A stretch of DNA of 37,947 bases. Source: a virus. Below are positions 8,791-17,385 of the stretch, piece by piece. Each line of letters opens with the position of its first letter. Within the stretch, counting starts at the first letter, position 1. The translations under genes were made by a program, and so were the position numbers. Below the pieces are notes generated by a model that did no database searches, was not told where the DNA came from, and saw only the letters and a list, made by a program, of their open reading frames with translations. The DNA lies in IMG/VR virus record IMGVR_UViG_3300008450_000146, positions 1 through 37,947 of that record; one strand, given 5' to 3'.

Positions 8791-9231
8791 ATGCAGCTGA
8801 AGAAGCTAACTCTTGAGCTTTACGAAAAAATCATTGATGCCGTTTATGCCAAATCACTCAACCATCTTAATATGCTTGGTCATGTTACTAGGGACGAGTG
8901 CGCTGACTACCTTGGCTTTTATGCGCTCAATAATGGTTTGTTCTGGAGTGAGCAAGATGGTCAAATTGTTGGAGTTTCAACTGCACACCCTGGCAAAAAA
9001 GACATTGATTGGACTTGGGAAGAATCAAATGGTATTTGGACTGCCCACCTTGTTTGGGCAGACAATACACAGGCACACGCAGAAGTTTTGCGGCACTTTT
9101 TTGAAAGCCGAAACGAACCTGTTGTTGAACTGTGGACTTGGAGGAAAAATCGTCCAGTAGAATTAACCACAAAGAAGCTAGAAAGGATTTTATCTTATGG
9201 GCGGCGGAGATACAGTAATACAGGCACCTAA
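8791..9231 (+). CDS. Small protein at head of internal-virion block, weakly GNAT-like
   Basis: A 146-residue protein. The stretch FWSEQDGQIVGVSTAHPG (residues 51-68) looks like the beta4 strand of GNAT acetyltransferases, and the following segments (WTAHLVWADNT..AHAEVLRHFFE, WTWRKNRPVEL) suit an alpha/beta fold. The acetyl-CoA motif (Q/RxxGxG/A) is not evident. T7 gp13, also just upstream of the ejection proteins, is a comparable small GNAT-like virion-morphogenesis protein, so position supports the guess. No Shine-Dalgarno sequence is seen. Its last 35 bases overlap the next gene. Function is unproven. Confidence 0.5.
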   Translation: MQLKKLTLELYEKIIDAVYAKSLNHLNMLGHVTRDECADYLGFYALNNGLFWSEQDGQIVGVSTAHPGKKDIDWTWEESNGIWTAHLVWADNTQAHAEVLRHFFESRNEPVVELWTWRKNRPVELTTKKLERILSYGRRRYSNTGT

Positions 9232-10915
9232 GGCACCAGATTATGGTGGCTCAATGCGAGAGATTCTTACCTCTCAAGTTGAGTTAGCTCCGCAGGTGTA
9301 CGCCAGTGAGGCGATTTACCAGCCTAAATACGCACAGCTTCAGGCTCAAGTTCAGGGGTATTTGGGCGAGCAAGCATTGGCTCAGGCGGCCAAAATGTTC
9401 CCTCAGGTTGCCGAAATTGAGGCTCAGTATGGTGCAGCCAATCGTGCCGCCGAACTTCAGCAGCTTCAGTCTTCTCTGCCGCAATATCAGCAAGCATTTA
9501 GCTCGTTGACTCCAGGCCAAAAAGAAGCCCTTGGGACCACCGGTCAGTTGGCGCAGCAATCCATGGAGCGCTCTTTGCAGTCTCCAGAGCTTGCAGCTTA
9601 CGAGCAGGGAATTGCCGGCCCATCTGCTGGACAATACCTTGGTCAGGTTGGCGAGTTTCAAGCGGTCTCTCCCTTGTCTCAGCTTGGACAGACAGCCGCT
9701 CAGGCCGCTGGGTCTGCTGGCCCAGTTCCGATGGCGCAAAACATGCAGATGGCTCAGTCTGCTAATGCGGCAGCCAGATCTGCCGGCCTTGTGCCTGATG
9801 CCGTAAACATGCCGCAGGTTGCTGGGCCACAGCTGCAATCTGGACTGCAAAACATAGATCAAGGGAACGTGTCTCAGTACGTTTCAACCATGCCTGGCAT
9901 GGGGGACTATGCGCAGTTTTTGGCTGAATCTTCCAGGAAAGAGCTAGAAGCAGGAAAGGGACTCACGGAAGAGGAGCAAAGAATTGCAGACCAGTCTGTG
10001 AGGGCTGCCTATGCTGCTAGAGGAACTGCACTTGGTAATCAGGCTGTTGGCTCCGAGATCCTCAATAGAGCATCAACCGCAAATCAGCGTTACCAGCAGC
10101 GACTGTCAAATGCTGCATCCGCGGCAGGACAGATCCAAGGCATCTATCAGCCTGCACTGGCTCAATCACTGCAACGGCAGCAGGCTGGTTTGGAGTACGA
10201 CCTTGGCGCTCAAAGCCAGGCTTTTGGTCAGGCTCAGGCTAGAGACACTTTTGCTCAGCAACTTCAGGCCCAGCGGTACGGACAAGCCATGGGCACACAG
10301 GGAACAGCATTTGGACAGGCTCAGGCAAAGGATGCCGCTGCCCAGTCCTTGCAGGCCCAGCGCTTCCAGCAGGCTATGGGCGCTCAGGGAGCAGGCTACG
10401 AACAGCTGGCAAATCAAGAAGGCTACCTTCAGGGGGTACAAGCTCAAGCATTCGGGCAGGCAATGGGCCGCGAAGAACTTGGTGCCGCCACACAACAGCA
10501 AGCATTCAATCAGGCACTTGCCCGCAATCAGGCTGAGCAACAACGCCTTCAAGCTGGCACTGCTATTCAAGCCGGCCAGGCTCAGCTTGGCGCAGGCGCA
10601 CTTGGACAGCTTCAGCAGGCGCAGGCTCCCGTGCTACAGGCGTTTTACAAGCAGCCAATCTTGCAGGGGCAAAGCAATTTTGCCCAGCAGATGGGAGCGA
10701 ACATGGGTCAGGCCGCTGGCCCTCAGTACTTTAACCCAGAATCACAGACTGGCATGGGGAGTATCTATGGGGCTTATAACTCACAGATGAACCTTGCAGG
10801 AGCACAGGCTCAGGCTAATGCTGCCGAGTCTGCTGGCAAGAGCAGCATGTTTGGCTCGATTGGCGGCGGGCTGCTTGGCGCAGGCGGCATGGTTGGAGGC
10901 GCATTGATTCTCTAA
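9197..10915 (+). CDS. Gln/Ala-rich internal virion (DNA ejection) protein candidate
   Basis: A 572-residue protein very rich in Gln, Ala and Gly, mostly helical in appearance. Residues about 330-480 contain degenerate repeats of FGQAQAxDxxAQxLQAQRxxQAMGxQG, and the C-terminus is a Gly/Ala hydrophobic stretch (GGGLLGAGGMVGGALIL) that could enter a membrane. Helical, Gln/Ala-rich proteins encoded in series upstream of a very large protein are characteristic of podovirus ejection complexes. Start ATG 9197 has AAGGA upstream and gives MGGGDTVIQAPKAPDYG, an N-terminus of a type frequent in such proteins. Its stop overlaps the start of the PP-loop gene by one base. Confidence 0.65.
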   Translation: MGGGDTVIQAPKAPDYGGSMREILTSQVELAPQVYASEAIYQPKYAQLQAQVQGYLGEQALAQAAKMFPQVAEIEAQYGAANRAAELQQLQSSLPQYQQAFSSLTPGQKEALGTTGQLAQQSMERSLQSPELAAYEQGIAGPSAGQYLGQVGEFQAVSPLSQLGQTAAQAAGSAGPVPMAQNMQMAQSANAAARSAGLVPDAVNMPQVAGPQLQSGLQNIDQGNVSQYVSTMPGMGDYAQFLAESSRKELEAGKGLTEEEQRIADQSVRAAYAARGTALGNQAVGSEILNRASTANQRYQQRLSNAASAAGQIQGIYQPALAQSLQRQQAGLEYDLGAQSQAFGQAQARDTFAQQLQAQRYGQAMGTQGTAFGQAQAKDAAAQSLQAQRFQQAMGAQGAGYEQLANQEGYLQGVQAQAFGQAMGREELGAATQQQAFNQALARNQAEQQRLQAGTAIQAGQAQLGAGALGQLQQAQAPVLQAFYKQPILQGQSNFAQQMGANMGQAAGPQYFNPESQTGMGSIYGAYNSQMNLAGAQAQANAAESAGKSSMFGSIGGGLLGAGGMVGGALIL

Positions 10916-11754
10916 TGACTGCTGAACAAACTATACTACTCGCACTCAGGCATGCAAAACGACCTGCTGTTCTTTGGAGCGGCGGAAAAGACAGCACTGT
11001 GTTGCTGGATCTCACAAGAAAGATTCGGCCAGACATTGAGGTGATTCACTTCAAGTTGCCGTTTTTGCCACAGAAATACGCCTTTCACCATGTAGCACAA
11101 GAAACCTACCGGATGACCGTGCATGACTGGGTGCCAGCATCTATTTCTATAACCCACGGGAATGGGCGCATAGATGTTTGTGAAAAGTACTCCATTGGAG
11201 ATGGGGACATCAGGGTAATGCGAGGCACAGAACCGATGGAGCCAGGTAAGCCTTGGGTGTGCGGAAAGGAATGGCTAAACCGCCCAAAGGCGCACGTTGT
11301 GTCTGATTTTGATGTGTTGCTGTGTGGACACAAAAGTAGTGATGAAGACCCTTTGACGGGTCAGATTCCTCTTGAGATCCACAAGAAGATGCTAGGGCCA
11401 AGTACGGAGATGTGGTTTCCGTTGCGTGAATGGACGGATCTTCATGTGGCTAACTACATCATTTACAACAACGTACTGTTTGACCGAAATAGATACGATG
11501 AGAATGTGGTCAGTAAGCCGAGCAAGCACATGAACTCTGACTACGTTCATGCCTGCTTTAACTGCGTGGACAATCGGCTTGGCAAGTTTGTTGATTGCCC
11601 TAAGCACGGCATCCAAGTAGAGAACCTGCATGAGCACGCACTCCATGAGCAGCCAGTCGCAGAGTACTGCAACATCCGATCTGGACTGCAAAACCTGCGG
11701 GGCGTGTTGCAGCCACAAGTGGAGCTGGCCGGTGCTTCGCCGGGACAGGGCTGA
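10915..11754 (+). CDS. PP-loop ATPase, PAPS reductase / ATP-sulfurylase-like
   Basis: A 279-residue protein of the adenine-nucleotide alpha-hydrolase (PP-loop) fold. The pyrophosphate-binding loop SGGKDST is at residues 22-28. LCGHKSSDED (136-145) and PLREWTDLHVANYI (169-182) are the blocks shared with PAPS-reductase-like proteins. A CxxC pair (CFNC 214-217) and Cys228 follow. The ECGxH active-site end of true assimilatory reductases is absent, so sulfate reduction is doubtful; adenylation or sulfur transfer to an unknown substrate is more likely. The gene lies inside the internal-protein block, starting on the stop codon of the ejection-like gene (TAATG). Its last 40 codons overlap the YkgJ-like gene. 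Confidence 0.85.
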   Translation: MTAEQTILLALRHAKRPAVLWSGGKDSTVLLDLTRKIRPDIEVIHFKLPFLPQKYAFHHVAQETYRMTVHDWVPASISITHGNGRIDVCEKYSIGDGDIRVMRGTEPMEPGKPWVCGKEWLNRPKAHVVSDFDVLLCGHKSSDEDPLTGQIPLEIHKKMLGPSTEMWFPLREWTDLHVANYIIYNNVLFDRNRYDENVVSKPSKHMNSDYVHACFNCVDNRLGKFVDCPKHGIQVENLHEHALHEQPVAEYCNIRSGLQNLRGVLQPQVELAGASPGQG

Positions 11755-11977
11755 TGCAGCCGGAATACCACCAGAGTTGATTCGAGATGATTACCCGCTT
11801 CTCAAGACATGCAACAACAGGTGTGCTGCTTTGTCTGGAGTTGTCGGAGAATCTGTTTCCTGTACAATTTACGAAAACCGCCCACAGGCCTGCCGGCAGT
11901 TTAAGGCTGGAAGCCCTCTGTGCTTAGAAGCTAGGAAATCATTTTATGGCAAGACCAATCAATCCGTATCAGGGTGA
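11630..11977 (+). CDS. YkgJ-like cysteine-cluster (zinc/iron-binding) protein
   Basis: A 115-residue protein with CxxCxxCC at residues 20-27, further cysteines at 61, 65, 78, 88 and 98, and the block CTIYENRPQACRQF (78-91). This is the signature of the YkgJ/UPF0153 family, thought to bind zinc or an iron-sulfur cluster; the biochemical role is unknown. The first ATGs in frame are 11630 and 11645, both deep inside the PP-loop gene, so 110-125 bases are used in two frames. The CxxCxxCC at 11687 onward shows that much of the overlap is truly coding in this frame. The two products may work together. A +1 shift from the PP-loop frame would produce a fusion, but no slippery site is obvious. Confidence 0.75.
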   Translation: MSTHSMSSQSQSTATSDLDCKTCGACCSHKWSWPVLRRDRADAAGIPPELIRDDYPLLKTCNNRCAALSGVVGESVSCTIYENRPQACRQFKAGSPLCLEARKSFYGKTNQSVSG

Positions 11978-12590
11978 AGCGCCAAGAGCAATGGCCCAAA
12001 TGGGTCAGGGCATTCTTGAAACTGGAGCCAACATTGCCAAAACAATTCAAGGTGGCTATGAGCAGATGGGCCAAGGCATTGCCAAGGGCATTACGTCAGC
12101 AGCCAGCGCATATGCTGATTACAAAAAGCTGAAGGCAGACACCGCTGCTGATGAAAAGGTGCTTGGCACACTCACAAAGTACATGACTCCAGAAATGAAG
12201 ACCATGTTTGATGATACAGCCAACTCAGACATGCCCTACGCCGAAAAGAACGCCATGTACAAGCGTGCCTTTGAGTACATCGGAGGCGCCGTTACTCAGA
12301 AGCAGGCCATGGACAAGCTGAATGCGTCCGGAAGCATTCAGGAAAATCTTGCCAAGCAGTCACAGGATGCTGCTGCTGCGCTTCAGAAGAGTCAGCTTGA
12401 GGCCAACCAAAAGCTGCAAGAAGATCGGCTCAAGGCGGACCAGGATTTGCAGCGCTTCAAGGCTGTGTCTGATGCTGTGTCTGGTGGTCCCATGATTTAC
12501 GGACCCGGTGGAGCTGCTCGCTCAACCACTCCTGATTTTACCCAGAAAAGAAAAATGAACATCGGAGGAGGTGTTTATGATGGCCGGTAA
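11946..12590 (+). CDS. Internal virion protein candidate, helical
   Basis: A 214-residue protein starting MARPINPYQGEAPRAMAQMGQGILETG. Residues 15-60 are Gly/Ala-rich. A long charged, Gln-rich coiled-coil region covers about 115-170 (SGSIQENLAKQSQ...LQEDRLKADQDLQRFK). No enzymatic motif is seen. It overlaps the YkgJ-like gene by 32 bases and the next gene by 14. N-terminal Gly/Ala segments plus coiled coils are typical of ejection proteins, and the next two genes look the same; this is inference from composition and context. Confidence 0.6.
   Translation: MARPINPYQGEAPRAMAQMGQGILETGANIAKTIQGGYEQMGQGIAKGITSAASAYADYKKLKADTAADEKVLGTLTKYMTPEMKTMFDDTANSDMPYAEKNAMYKRAFEYIGGAVTQKQAMDKLNASGSIQENLAKQSQDAAAALQKSQLEANQKLQEDRLKADQDLQRFKAVSDAVSGGPMIYGPGGAARSTTPDFTQKRKMNIGGGVYDGR
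12564..12570 (+). promoter_or_regulatory. Strong ribosome binding site deciding the start at 12577
   Basis: GGAGGAG lies 6 bases before ATG 12577. This favours that start over the in-frame GTG at 12571 and is one of few strong Shine-Dalgarno sequences in the late region. Confidence 0.6.
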
Positions 12591-13680
12591 CACTCAAGAT
12601 CCGGCCGAGGCCGATGTGCAAAGGTACCTGAATGACCCCACCATTCAGGCAATAATGGGAATCAGACAGGGCCAGATGCGGCAGGCCCAAGAGGCTGAAG
12701 CCCGGCGACTAAAAGAGGCTGAAAAGTATCGGACAGAAGGCCTGACCCAGATTCAGGAGTTCGTAAACTCCATTCCAGAACAAGACAGAAAAGCTCCTGC
12801 TATCATGCACGACATTCAAGCCTTCACAAGAAGGCTCGAGCGTGATGCTGAACTGAAGGCCATTGATCCCAATGCCAAAAACGCTGAGTTCGAGCGACAG
12901 AGGATCAAGGACATGTACGGTGATCCAAAAGATTTTATCGACACCGATTTGTTCAAGCAGGCCGAGCAAACAGCCCATAGCACCAAGCCAAAGTTTGAAA
13001 GCGCATTTCGTCTTGGAAAAAGCATTGATGAAATGCAGTACATTTTGGAAAACAAGGGCGAAGAGGCAGCCAACCAATACGGCAGAACCAGCTTAATGAA
13101 AGAGCTGAACTCCCTGTGGGGTTCGGACGCCGTTGGTTTGTCTGAAGCTGTGCTGCGTTACAATCAGCTGATTCCAATCCAGCTTCAAAACCAGATCAGC
13201 GGAAAGTCGATGCTTGAGGCTACGAACATCATCACAAAGTTCATGTCTGATCCCAGAAACAAGGCAGACACCATTTCCAGCCTGGCCAATGGGCTTTCTA
13301 ATATGTTCGTTGGCGATGCCCGAGGCATGATGGATGTTGCCCGGTCGATGCAGGATGTTTCCGCAAAAGGACACAACGAAAATGTGAGGCTTCTAAAAGA
13401 GCGCACCAGTCCGTACCACATCAAGCGTCTTGGCGTGCAGGAGCTAGAATCGGTCAACGAACGGGACAAAAGATTGGCCAAAGAAGCGGCCATGTCGGCT
13501 GCTGGCGGAGTGCAAATGTCTGGAGGCCAATACTCTGGGCCGACTCAAATTCAGACAACTTCCGGGACATATCGTGCGCCGGGAAATGACCCAAGAATGG
13601 AAGTTGCAAGAAAAGCGCTCAGCGATCCAAATGCAAGTGAGGACCACAAAGCTGCTGCTCGCAAAATTTTAGGACAGTAA
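12577..13680 (+). CDS. Internal virion protein candidate
   Basis: A 367-residue, mainly helical, Gln/Glu/Arg-rich protein. A charged coiled-coil-like N-terminal half (IRQGQMRQAQEAEARRLKEAEK...) is followed by a mixed region and a flexible Gly/Ser/Thr segment near 310-335 (AAGGVQMSGGQYSGPT). I recognise no motif. ATG 12577 is chosen because GGAGGAG sits 6 bases upstream; a second ATG follows at once at 12580. The gene stops 1 base before the 1146-residue protein. Position in an unbroken series of late genes supports a virion role, probably in the ejection complex. Confidence 0.6.
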   Translation: MMAGNTQDPAEADVQRYLNDPTIQAIMGIRQGQMRQAQEAEARRLKEAEKYRTEGLTQIQEFVNSIPEQDRKAPAIMHDIQAFTRRLERDAELKAIDPNAKNAEFERQRIKDMYGDPKDFIDTDLFKQAEQTAHSTKPKFESAFRLGKSIDEMQYILENKGEEAANQYGRTSLMKELNSLWGSDAVGLSEAVLRYNQLIPIQLQNQISGKSMLEATNIITKFMSDPRNKADTISSLANGLSNMFVGDARGMMDVARSMQDVSAKGHNENVRLLKERTSPYHIKRLGVQELESVNERDKRLAKEAAMSAAGGVQMSGGQYSGPTQIQTTSGTYRAPGNDPRMEVARKALSDPNASEDHKAAARKILGQ

Positions 13681-13681
13681 T

Positions 13682-16600
13682 ATGCCAAGCGAATACGACA
13701 TCCTCCTTCAAGAACCTCAGACAGGATCCGAGTACGACATCCTACTGGCGCCAACCTCTTTCGAGCAGGTGCCCGGTGAGCTGGCGTTCCCAATCGAGGG
13801 TGGCGGCATTCAAAAAGCAGATCTGTCTGATCCCCGGATTTCCCCGACCGAACGCGAGGAGACATGGAACACGCTTGATGGCAAGATCACGCCCGAGTTT
13901 GCCAGAGACTTCATGCTATTGGCTGCCGGCGCAGTCAACGCACGCTCCTTGAGGTACAGCACTGGGAAGGAGGAATTTCCGGTCGAGACACCCAGGCAGG
14001 TGTTTGACGCTGCCGTTCAGAACCAGCTGCTCGCGCCAACATTTGACGCGGACCCCAAGTTTGGAGCCTTCAAGTCCCACTGGGACCAGTACAAGGCTGA
14101 GATGAATCCGTCCATGCTTGGGGCAGCCGGCCGTGGGGCTGTCAGCGCTATCGGATCAACCGCTGGTGGTATAACCGCTGGCGCAATCGCATCTCCAATG
14201 GCGGCCGCCGGCCCGGTTGGGGTTGCCGGTGTTATCGCAAGCAGTATGGCTGGCGGAACTGCCGGGGCGGCCGCTCAAGAGTTTTTGGCTCCATCAAGCT
14301 CCAGAGAGGTTTCCCAGCGGATGTTTGATGAGGCAAAAGACAGCACCCGCCGGGCACGGCTGGCTGGTGAGATTGTCCCGAGCCTTGCCACGGAGACACC
14401 CACTTTCATTGGGCCAAACAACGCACTGTCCAAGCTGGCCAAGCTCGAGATGCCCAAGCAGGTGCTCGATTTTGCCGGCAGCGCACTGGCCAAGGTTGAT
14501 GTGGCTGCGGCGAAAAAGATGCTTCTTGGTGGAGCCATTGGGGGCGCCATTCCTGCCGCGATAGATGCTCTTACCAACAAGGCCGTAGATCTCGAGCGTG
14601 TGGTTCAGGGCATCTTTCAGGGTGGCGCCATGCAGGGCAACAGCCTTGGAAAACTTCTGCATGACCGGCTTGCTTCTACCACACAGCAGGCACTGGAAAT
14701 TCGGAACAAATTGTTTCAACGGAATGTCTCAGAAAACGCTCGAACTGACGCAATTTTCAGGCTGCAAGAGGCTGGTAGTGTAAATCAAAACGGGGTTCGT
14801 TTGATGAGCGGAGAACTTGTTGGCGGAATGCTTGCAAGAATGCAGCGTGTTTTAGGGGCAACTGCTGACTCGAGGATCTCTGAGCGCATGGCCGCCAACG
14901 AAAGAGCTATTGCCATGAATTTGGCAGACGAGCTTGCCCCAGAAGGCGCCCCGGCTGAAAGAACGCGGGCCTATGCTGAGGAGTGGCAAAACAGGCTTTT
15001 GGCAGAAGCAGATGAACTGCATCGCGCTTTGTCTGAAGCGGGACAGACACAGTACACGGACGTTTTGGATACGGCCATGCGGCAGTCTGCGGCTGCTCAC
15101 GCTGCCCGCGAACAGGGCATCCTGAATGCTGAAACAACAGAGGCCCTTACCATACGGAACCTTGAAGCTGCTGTTGCAGACATAAAGTTGCGTGCCGGAA
15201 TCCGGGAGCCAGCGGCCAAGGCTGTCCGCGACATCTTGGTCAGCGAAGGTGATGTTGCTATCAAGGCTGCTTCACAGCTTTACGAAACACCAAAAGCATC
15301 TCCGGCAAGGACAACTTTTGACAACACCTACCAAGCACTAAGGTGGAGCCAAGGCAGCCAAGGCTTCGGTGAAAGCGGCAGGAAAGACAAGGCCATTGCC
15401 CCGGCGATTGTTTCAAGGCTCCTAAAACTCAGGAAGCCGTCAATCAGCGCAACAGGAAGAAGACGGCATGAGCGTCCGATTACCGAGTTGATCACGGACT
15501 ACAGAAATGTAAATCAGGCAATCAGCGAAGCGGCTGAAAAAAATCAAGACAACACGGTTCGTGTCTTGATGAAGATCCGCGAGGGGATGCAAAAAGATCT
15601 GGATGCTGCTGGAAATGTCTGGCCAGAGCTTCAGGAAGCCAACAAGGCTTGGAAAGAGGCCATGAGGGTTTATGGAGATGGCCAGATTGGAAAAGTGGTC
15701 GATTCCCGTAATGCCATTCCTACTTCAGAAACGCTCGATAAAATCTTCAAAGGGAAATCCGGCACTCAAGATTTGAGTGCTGCCCAGCAACTGCGAGCTG
15801 CCATCAAGGAACGCCCGGAGGGCATTGCTGCCGTTACCGACTGGTTTGTCCACAGGCTGGCCCTGAAGGGCGGGAAGACATCAGAAAGCATGTCATCTTG
15901 GCTCAACAGGCCTGAGCAAGTTGAAGCATTAAACTCTTTTCCAGAAGCTCGAGCCACTCTCGAAAACCATATCCGGGACATCCGAAATGCGGAGGTTCAG
16001 GTTGCGGGTGCTCAGACAGCAATGAGGGCAGCGCAGGCAGTTCCAAACGTAAATCCAAGCCATGTCGATCCGGCTGTTCGCACAGCTGCAAGAGAGCAGC
16101 GCGATGCCGTCATGGCTATTGCCAGAGACAGACAGACAGACATGAGAAGGCAGATTGCCAGCAACGCCTTCTCCAACTTTGTCGGAGCGGATCCGCAGGT
16201 AGCAATCAGGGAAACCCTAAACTCGAGAGATCCCGTTGGGGCCATGCGTCAAGCTGTGCAAATGGCCGATCAGGATCCATCTGGAGAGGCCGTTCAGGGA
16301 CTCAGAAATGCCCTGAGGGATTTCATTGGAGAAGCTGTTGAGAAGAATGGACGCCCATTGTCCGCAGACAATCAGCCAGACAGGCCACTTGGCAGGGGTG
16401 AGCTTGCTTTGTCGTTGGCAAAGCTCGATGACTTCATGAAGACATCCTCTCCAATGAGGGCAGTTATTGAGGTCGCATATGGCCCGGACTCAGTGGAGCT
16501 TCGAGCCTTGGACATGGCCCGCGAGCAGATGGAGATTTGGAGCAGGACACAACAGCTTACTCCCGGATCTTCGCCAACGATGGATTTGGCTGGCCTGCAA

Positions 16601-17122
16601 AAGGCCATGGAGGGTCAGGTTCAAGACAACCTGCTTGGACTCATTTCCAAAGTCGGAAAGGGCCTGATGCCTCGTAGCTCAGCATTCAACAAGCTGACTT
16701 GGCTGGGAGACATGTTCAGCGGCGTTTACAACCGAGGACTCGAGCAAATGGTGGAGCGGTTTCAGGTGGATGCCACGCTGGATCCCAATCTGGCCATTGA
16801 GGCACTGTTGCCGCTGCGGCCAGAGAACATGCCGCGCATCAATGCCGTTTTGAAGAACTACTTTGTTTCCAAAGACCAGCTTTACAAGGAGGTTCCACAG
16901 CTGCCATTCAGCGTCTTGAACACCAAGGAGGAGACACTGGGAGAAGGAAAGTTCCTGAGAGACAAGGTGACCGGGTACTCCATTCAAGCAGTGAACGGGA
17001 AGTTCAGAACCTACGATGCCAAGAGCCGGCAGATTGGAATTTCAGACACGCTTCAGGCAGCCAAAGACAAGGCCGTCATGGAAGACCTCAAGAAACTCCC
17101 GCCACTCAAACCAAGAAAATAG
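13682..17122 (+). CDS. Very large internal virion / DNA ejection protein candidate
   Basis: At 1146 residues this is the largest gene in the window. The first 22 residues contain SEYDILL twice (3-9 and 16-22), a short repeat at the N-terminus like those seen in other large phage internal proteins. Residues about 137-200 form a Gly/Ala hydrophobic segment (GRGAVSAIGSTAGG, IASPMAAAGPVGVAG, AGGTAGAAAQ) suited to membrane insertion. The remaining 900 residues are mostly charged helices. I see no transglycosylase ES...T/NGS motif or protease motif. Size, position last in the block, and composition match the role of T7 gp16-like ejection proteins, without recognisable sequence identity. AGGA precedes the start. 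Confidence 0.65.
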   Translation: MPSEYDILLQEPQTGSEYDILLAPTSFEQVPGELAFPIEGGGIQKADLSDPRISPTEREETWNTLDGKITPEFARDFMLLAAGAVNARSLRYSTGKEEFPVETPRQVFDAAVQNQLLAPTFDADPKFGAFKSHWDQYKAEMNPSMLGAAGRGAVSAIGSTAGGITAGAIASPMAAAGPVGVAGVIASSMAGGTAGAAAQEFLAPSSSREVSQRMFDEAKDSTRRARLAGEIVPSLATETPTFIGPNNALSKLAKLEMPKQVLDFAGSALAKVDVAAAKKMLLGGAIGGAIPAAIDALTNKAVDLERVVQGIFQGGAMQGNSLGKLLHDRLASTTQQALEIRNKLFQRNVSENARTDAIFRLQEAGSVNQNGVRLMSGELVGGMLARMQRVLGATADSRISERMAANERAIAMNLADELAPEGAPAERTRAYAEEWQNRLLAEADELHRALSEAGQTQYTDVLDTAMRQSAAAHAAREQGILNAETTEALTIRNLEAAVADIKLRAGIREPAAKAVRDILVSEGDVAIKAASQLYETPKASPARTTFDNTYQALRWSQGSQGFGESGRKDKAIAPAIVSRLLKLRKPSISATGRRRHERPITELITDYRNVNQAISEAAEKNQDNTVRVLMKIREGMQKDLDAAGNVWPELQEANKAWKEAMRVYGDGQIGKVVDSRNAIPTSETLDKIFKGKSGTQDLSAAQQLRAAIKERPEGIAAVTDWFVHRLALKGGKTSESMSSWLNRPEQVEALNSFPEARATLENHIRDIRNAEVQVAGAQTAMRAAQAVPNVNPSHVDPAVRTAAREQRDAVMAIARDRQTDMRRQIASNAFSNFVGADPQVAIRETLNSRDPVGAMRQAVQMADQDPSGEAVQGLRNALRDFIGEAVEKNGRPLSADNQPDRPLGRGELALSLAKLDDFMKTSSPMRAVIEVAYGPDSVELRALDMAREQMEIWSRTQQLTPGSSPTMDLAGLQKAMEGQVQDNLLGLISKVGKGLMPRSSAFNKLTWLGDMFSGVYNRGLEQMVERFQVDATLDPNLAIEALLPLRPENMPRINAVLKNYFVSKDQLYKEVPQLPFSVLNTKEETLGEGKFLRDKVTGYSIQAVNGKFRTYDAKSRQIGISDTLQAAKDKAVMEDLKKLPPLKPRK

Positions 17123-17123
17123 T

Positions 17124-17276
17124 ATGCCACTGAAACAATCCGCATCCGAAAAAGCGTTCGTCCAAAACATCCGCACCGAGATCAAGCACGGCAAGCCCCG
17201 CGACCAGGCTGTGGCAATCGCCTACCGGACACAGAAGGAAGCTGCCCGAAAAGCATCTTCCTCAAAAAAGAAGTAA
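17124..17276 (+). CDS. Small conserved phage protein (DUF6496-like)
   Basis: A 50-residue basic protein: MPLKQSASEKAFVQNIRTEI, then KHGKPRDQAVAIAYRTQK and a Lys-rich end. The pattern MPL..SxSxxAxxxNIxxExxxGKPxxQAVAIAY is found in very many phages and is recalled as DUF6496 or a close relative. Function is unknown. The start at 17124 is the family N-terminus; the open frame extends upstream only inside the previous gene. It is the last gene of the late block, followed by a structured gap before the replication genes. Confidence 0.75.
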   Translation: MPLKQSASEKAFVQNIRTEIKHGKPRDQAVAIAYRTQKEAARKASSSKKK

Positions 17277-17278
17277 AG

Positions 17279-17372
17279 TTACTGCGGCAGCGTGCCGATG
17301 TGTTACAATGAGGGGCGGACTTGGTGATTGCAGGCAGCACTGAAGCTGTCTGCCCAGTCCGCTCTTCGCTAA
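17279..17372 (+). promoter_or_regulatory. Candidate promoter and structured leader before the replication genes
   Basis: TACAAT at 17304-17309 resembles a -10 box; the only -35-like match is TTACTG at 17279, with a long 19-base spacer, so the promoter call is weak. Downstream, GCGGACT (17315-17321) pairs with AGTCCGC (17356-17362). Inside lies a 9-bp hairpin, GCAGGCAGC / GCTGTCTGC with loop ACTGAA (17330-17353), with one G-T pair. No T-run follows, so it is not a classical terminator. It lies at the late/early boundary and could be a structured 5' leader, a processing site or a terminator-like pause. Confidence 0.4.
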
Positions 17373-17385
17373 GAAAAACAAACAC

